24,569 nucleotides of DNA from CAIKMD01 sp035277525 (GTDB lineage Bacteria > Pseudomonadota > Alphaproteobacteria > ATCC43930 > CGMCC-115725), in NCBI GenBank assembly GCA_035277525.1, contig DATEKH010000141.1, positions 1 to 24,569 on the forward strand, given 5' to 3'. Made by a program: the position numbers and the translations under genes. The notes under the pieces were generated by a model. The model was not told the DNA's origin and ran no database searches. It saw only the letters and a list, made by a program, of their open reading frames with translations. Positions 22,280 to 24,569 of the stretch are shown here, one piece after another; position 1 is the stretch's first letter, and each line of letters opens with the position of its first letter.

Positions 22280-23244
22280 CAATCGCCGATCGTCGCGACG
22301 CCGGGCAGCACCAATTTCTCGAGCGGCACGCGGCCGTTGGTGTCGCCGATCGCGACCATCTCGTCCATCAGCTTCTCGAGCCGCTTCTTCGGGATGACGT
22401 TGTCGTTCGAAAAATATTTGAGCTCCTGCATGAAATCGTAGCTTTGGGCGACGATCGGCTTGTTGGGCGACGACATCTCATGGTCGAGGACGTCGATCGC
22501 GGCCTCGCGGTTGGCGGGGTCGTTGAACCAGCGGATGCTCTTGTCGAAGGCGGCGAGGAACCGCTTCAGCGCGTCCGCATGATCCTTGGCGAAGGCGAGC
22601 GACACGTTGGTCGAGCCGAAGGGCAGGTCGCCTGCGAACTTGGTCATCCGGCCGAGATTTGTGTAGCCCTCGGATTCGGCGACGAAATTCGTCGGCGGCA
22701 GCAGCATGGTCGCGTCGGCCGCTCCCGATTTGAGCGCGGCGAAGCGGCCGGCGGTATTGCCCACGATCGTGATCGTGATGTCGCTGTCCTTCAAGCCTGC
22801 GGCTTTCAGCACGCGCTCGAGATAGACCCGGTTGATGTCGATGAGGCCGCCGATCACCACGGTGTGGCCCTTCAGCTCCTCGATCGTCTTGATGGTCTTG
22901 GCGGCGATCATCTCGTAGGGCGCAACGTCGCCGGTGATGCGCAGGATCGCCACCGGCGCGCCGCGCGCCACCGCGTGAATCGGCTCGACCACGCCGATAT
23001 TGCAGATATCGAGCGAGCCTGCCGCGAGCTGCTGCACGAGGCCCGAGGCGGTGCGGACATAGACGATCTCGGGCTTGAGATCGACAGCGGCGAAGAAACC
23101 CTTCTGGATGCCGACGTAATAGGGCCAGCTTCCCGCCTGGGGCGAGCCGATGAGGCCGATCTGAATCGGATCCGCGGCTCGGGCCGCGCCGCCAAAAAGC
23201 ATCGCGCAGGCCAAGCCCGCGCCCAGCAGCCGCTTGAAGCTCAT
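22279..23244 (-). CDS. NMT1/TauA-type ABC transporter substrate-binding protein (second, leftward)
   Basis: A 321-aa periplasmic binding protein. The signal peptide (MSFKRLLGAGLACAMLFGGAARA) is cleaved near residue 23. Then come IQIGLIGSPQAGSWPYYVGI and QKGFFAAVDLKPEIVYVRTA, followed by QQLAAGSLDICNIGVVEPIHAVARGAPV and IEELKGHTVVIGGLIDINRVY. These are the ordered landmarks of the NMT1/SsuA family. It differs clearly from the convergent neighbour, so the pair is not a recent duplication. The ATG at 23244 follows GAGGGAGGAAAGG. No membrane or ATPase subunit lies next to it within the window. It may feed a transporter encoded elsewhere. The ligand is unknown. Confidence 0.92.
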   Translation of the reverse strand: MSFKRLLGAGLACAMLFGGAARAADPIQIGLIGSPQAGSWPYYVGIQKGFFAAVDLKPEIVYVRTASGLVQQLAAGSLDICNIGVVEPIHAVARGAPVAILRITGDVAPYEMIAAKTIKTIEELKGHTVVIGGLIDINRVYLERVLKAAGLKDSDITITIVGNTAGRFAALKSGAADATMLLPPTNFVAESEGYTNLGRMTKFAGDLPFGSTNVSLAFAKDHADALKRFLAAFDKSIRWFNDPANREAAIDVLDHEMSSPNKPIVAQSYDFMQELKYFSNDNVIPKKRLEKLMDEMVAIGDTNGRVPLEKLVLPGVATIGD

Positions 23245-23645
23245 CCTTTCCTCCCTCGCTCTTGGTCGGGCTTTTCCTTAGAGCGTCCGATCCGCCGTCA
23301 ACCTTCCCGCTTCGCCCGCTTTGCTGCAAGCTCGATCGGGGATGGAGGGGGTCGCCGGCACTTCGGGCATCGAAACAGTGCTCGATGGAGCTGATCCGGG
23401 CAGCCGGGATGTCTCGCATGGGTCACAGGCGATTCGCGCCGCGATCTCCCAGCCGCGTCAGCTCGGGCTTCAACATCAGACTCGCGCCCCCGCGACAAAG
23501 TCCTTCCGCGCAAAAGTGCCAAAAGCAGACATCGGCAACTTGGTCCTTGCGGCGCGGTGGCCAGCCAAATACAAGGTGATGTGGGGCGCGATGCCGTGAT
23601 AGCGGCAAAGCGGCAAATATACGTAGGGCCGACTCGGGGGAATCC
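23245..23645. other. 400-bp gene-poor region with a repeat-like segment
   Basis: No convincing gene is present: overlapping frames on both strands are Arg/Ser-rich and lack ribosome sites. At 23505-23533 the sequence CGCAAAAGTGCCAAAAGCAGAC, with its doubled CAAAAG, resembles a short dispersed motif that I recall from rhizobial genomes near spurious ORFs. That resemblance is from memory only. The left part must contain the promoter of the leftward binding protein, and the right part that of the small secreted protein at 23646. Confidence 0.35.
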
Positions 23646-23888
23646 ATGATTCATCGCATGCGCAAGGCGTGGCTTGTTGCGGCCGCCACGATCGTCTTCG
23701 GATGTCTTTCGGGAGCAGCGTCAGCCAATCCTGTGCAGTACCGATGCCTCGACAACCGGCTGCTTCGCGTGCGTGTCGATCTTGCGGCGCAGAGCGGGCG
23801 GGGTCTTATGCTTCATCATCACCGGCATGTTCCCCTCGAGAGCCGCCTGACATGCTTCGGGTTTTCGCATGGCAAGGGCACCGCGTAG
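23646..23888 (+). CDS. Small secreted hypothetical protein, possibly a broken gene
   Basis: An 80-aa frame with a credible signal peptide (MIHRMRKAWLVAAATIVFGC, continuing to GAASA, cleavage near residue 27) and a mature start NPVQYRCLDNRLLRVRV. The YRC start of the mature chain recalls MliC-type lysozyme inhibitors and related small envelope proteins. After about residue 45 the sequence turns His/Arg-rich and loses that character, and the expected second half and closing Cys are absent. This suggests a frameshift or truncation near 23780-23800, though a genuine short protein cannot be excluded. The ATG at 23646 follows CTCGGGGGAATCC, an acceptable ribosome site. Confidence 0.45.
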   Translation: MIHRMRKAWLVAAATIVFGCLSGAASANPVQYRCLDNRLLRVRVDLAAQSGRGLMLHHHRHVPLESRLTCFGFSHGKGTA

Positions 23889-24053
23889 CGCGACGCGGAA
23901 ATCGCCGCGACGAAATTTATCGCCGCGATCTAAATGGAATTAACGGCGAAGATCAGGTAACCACCCGACTCTCTTTGACGGGCTCGCCTTCGATGCTCCG
24001 GTCTTTGCAAGAAAGCATTCTCTATTGCCCTTGAGAGAAGATGGAGATTGAGC

Positions 24054-24476
24054 ATGGAAGGCATTCCTGCGAAATTGGCGGCCGCGGCTCTCTTGACGAT
24101 CGCGACTGCCTTCGTATCGCCCGGCATTGGCCGCGCCGCCGGGCCGTTCGATGGGAATTGGGTGCTCAGCGCCGCCGGTGCCGGAGGACGACAAACCGAA
24201 ACGGGCGGCGATACGGCTTGTTCCGATTTCCGGATTCCGTTCCAGATCAGCGACAATCAGATTGTCGGCAAATATGCACGGTCGGTTTCCACCCCGACCG
24301 AGATTGTCGCCAGCCCAACAGGCTCGCCGATGACGGGAACGGTCCAGCCGGACGGGACCTTCACGCTGAAATGGGAGGCCTACAACGTTTCCGGCAAGAT
24401 CACCGGCAATTCGCTGACCGCGGTGTGGCGGGGCCAATGCGGTGAACGTTCCGCGACGGGCACGCGAGTCCAATAG
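24054..24476 (+). CDS. Secreted hypothetical protein
   Basis: A 140-aa protein with a signal peptide (MEGIPAKLAAAALLTIATAF, cleavage near GRAA, residue 27). The mature chain is a small beta-rich domain: FDGNWVLSA at its start, CSDFRIPFQISDNQIVGKY, a repeat-like GSPMTGTVQPDGTFTLKWEA, and SGKITGNSLTAVWRGQCG at the end. The 'D-G-x-W ... I-x-x-x-x-I-x-G' pattern is common in small secreted proteins of alphaproteobacteria with lipocalin- or META-like folds. No function is known. Two Cys could form a disulfide. The ATG at 24054 with TGGAGATTGAGC upstream is preferred over the TTG two codons earlier. Confidence 0.75.
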   Translation: MEGIPAKLAAAALLTIATAFVSPGIGRAAGPFDGNWVLSAAGAGGRQTETGGDTACSDFRIPFQISDNQIVGKYARSVSTPTEIVASPTGSPMTGTVQPDGTFTLKWEAYNVSGKITGNSLTAVWRGQCGERSATGTRVQ

Positions 24477-24569
24477 CGGACCATCGCCGCGGCCGAGGCC
24501 AATCGCGCCCTGGCGCGCGACGTGCTGGATATGATGGCAGAGGCGGAAGGCCAAACCTCGCGTTTTGGC
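24477..24569. other. Right-edge tail, incomplete
   Basis: After the TAG of the preceding gene the same frame stays open to the window edge and reads RTIAAAEANRALARDVLDMM and on, an amphipathic, protein-like stretch but without a ribosome site. It could be the start of the next gene (ATG codons at 24532 and 24535) or a remnant. The window ends before this can be settled. Confidence 0.2.

Noticed and set aside
22444..23394. 316-codon rightward frame opposite the leftward binding protein
   Set aside because: Antisense shadow; the leftward protein has a signal peptide and complete family landmarks.
23298..23654. Leftward 118-codon frame with a CPKC motif near its end
   Set aside because: A single CxxC without a partner pair, no ribosome site and shuffled-looking composition; probably chance.

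Overview
The window is GC-rich, densely coding DNA with strong GC3 codon bias, purine-rich Shine-Dalgarno sites (AGGAGG-like) and several nested inverted-repeat intergenic elements. The long SMC, the Tat-exported enzymes and the number of solitary periplasmic binding proteins suggest a metabolically versatile soil or environmental alphaproteobacterium (Hyphomicrobiales or Rhodospirillales-like). I cannot name the species. No rRNA, tRNA, CRISPR array, transposase or phage gene was seen.

Layout. (1) 1-2641: the 3' three quarters of smc, the core chromosome-segregation ATPase, entering from the left edge. (2) 2640-5779: a MetE-like zinc methyltransferase, an SDR lacking two catalytic residues, and a divergent alpha/beta hydrolase. 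Two large nested palindromes lie after smc and after the methyltransferase. (3) 5954-7648: a small hypothetical gene, a scar where a LysR regulator and a periplasmic binding protein have both lost their 5' halves and are joined back to back, and a cupin-like gene. (4) 7690-9286: a leftward Tat-signal beta-carbonic anhydrase and a secreted DUF3047-like protein. (5) 9313-12093: a Tat-exported protein with three RidA-like domains, divergent from a salicylate-hydroxylase-type FAD monooxygenase. (6) 12244-14874: a leftward LivK-type binding protein, a rightward secreted lectin-like (DUF1554-like) protein and a VOC/glyoxalase protein. (7) 15215-21026: a TauE/SafE permease, then a compact run of rhodanese-ChrB, ChrA, a DUF1259 (LppY/LpqO) protein, a Cj0069-type ATP-grasp-like protein and a secreted beta-propeller. 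Three of its four internal junctions are 4-nt stop/start overlaps. (8) 21207-24569: two solitary TauA/NMT1-type binding proteins (one on each strand), a 400-bp gene-poor stretch, and two small secreted hypothetical proteins.

The most system-like part is 16096-21026. A cytoplasmic rhodanese/ChrB protein, a chromate-type membrane transporter, a periplasmic duplicated DUF1259 protein, a cytoplasmic ATP-grasp-like enzyme and a periplasmic propeller appear to be co-transcribed. ChrA/ChrB are established chromate-resistance families, and DUF1259 has been linked to chromate clusters. The ATP-grasp-like and propeller members are not part of the usual description and deserve a closer look. The rest is accessory catabolic, transport and envelope genes in short transcription units.
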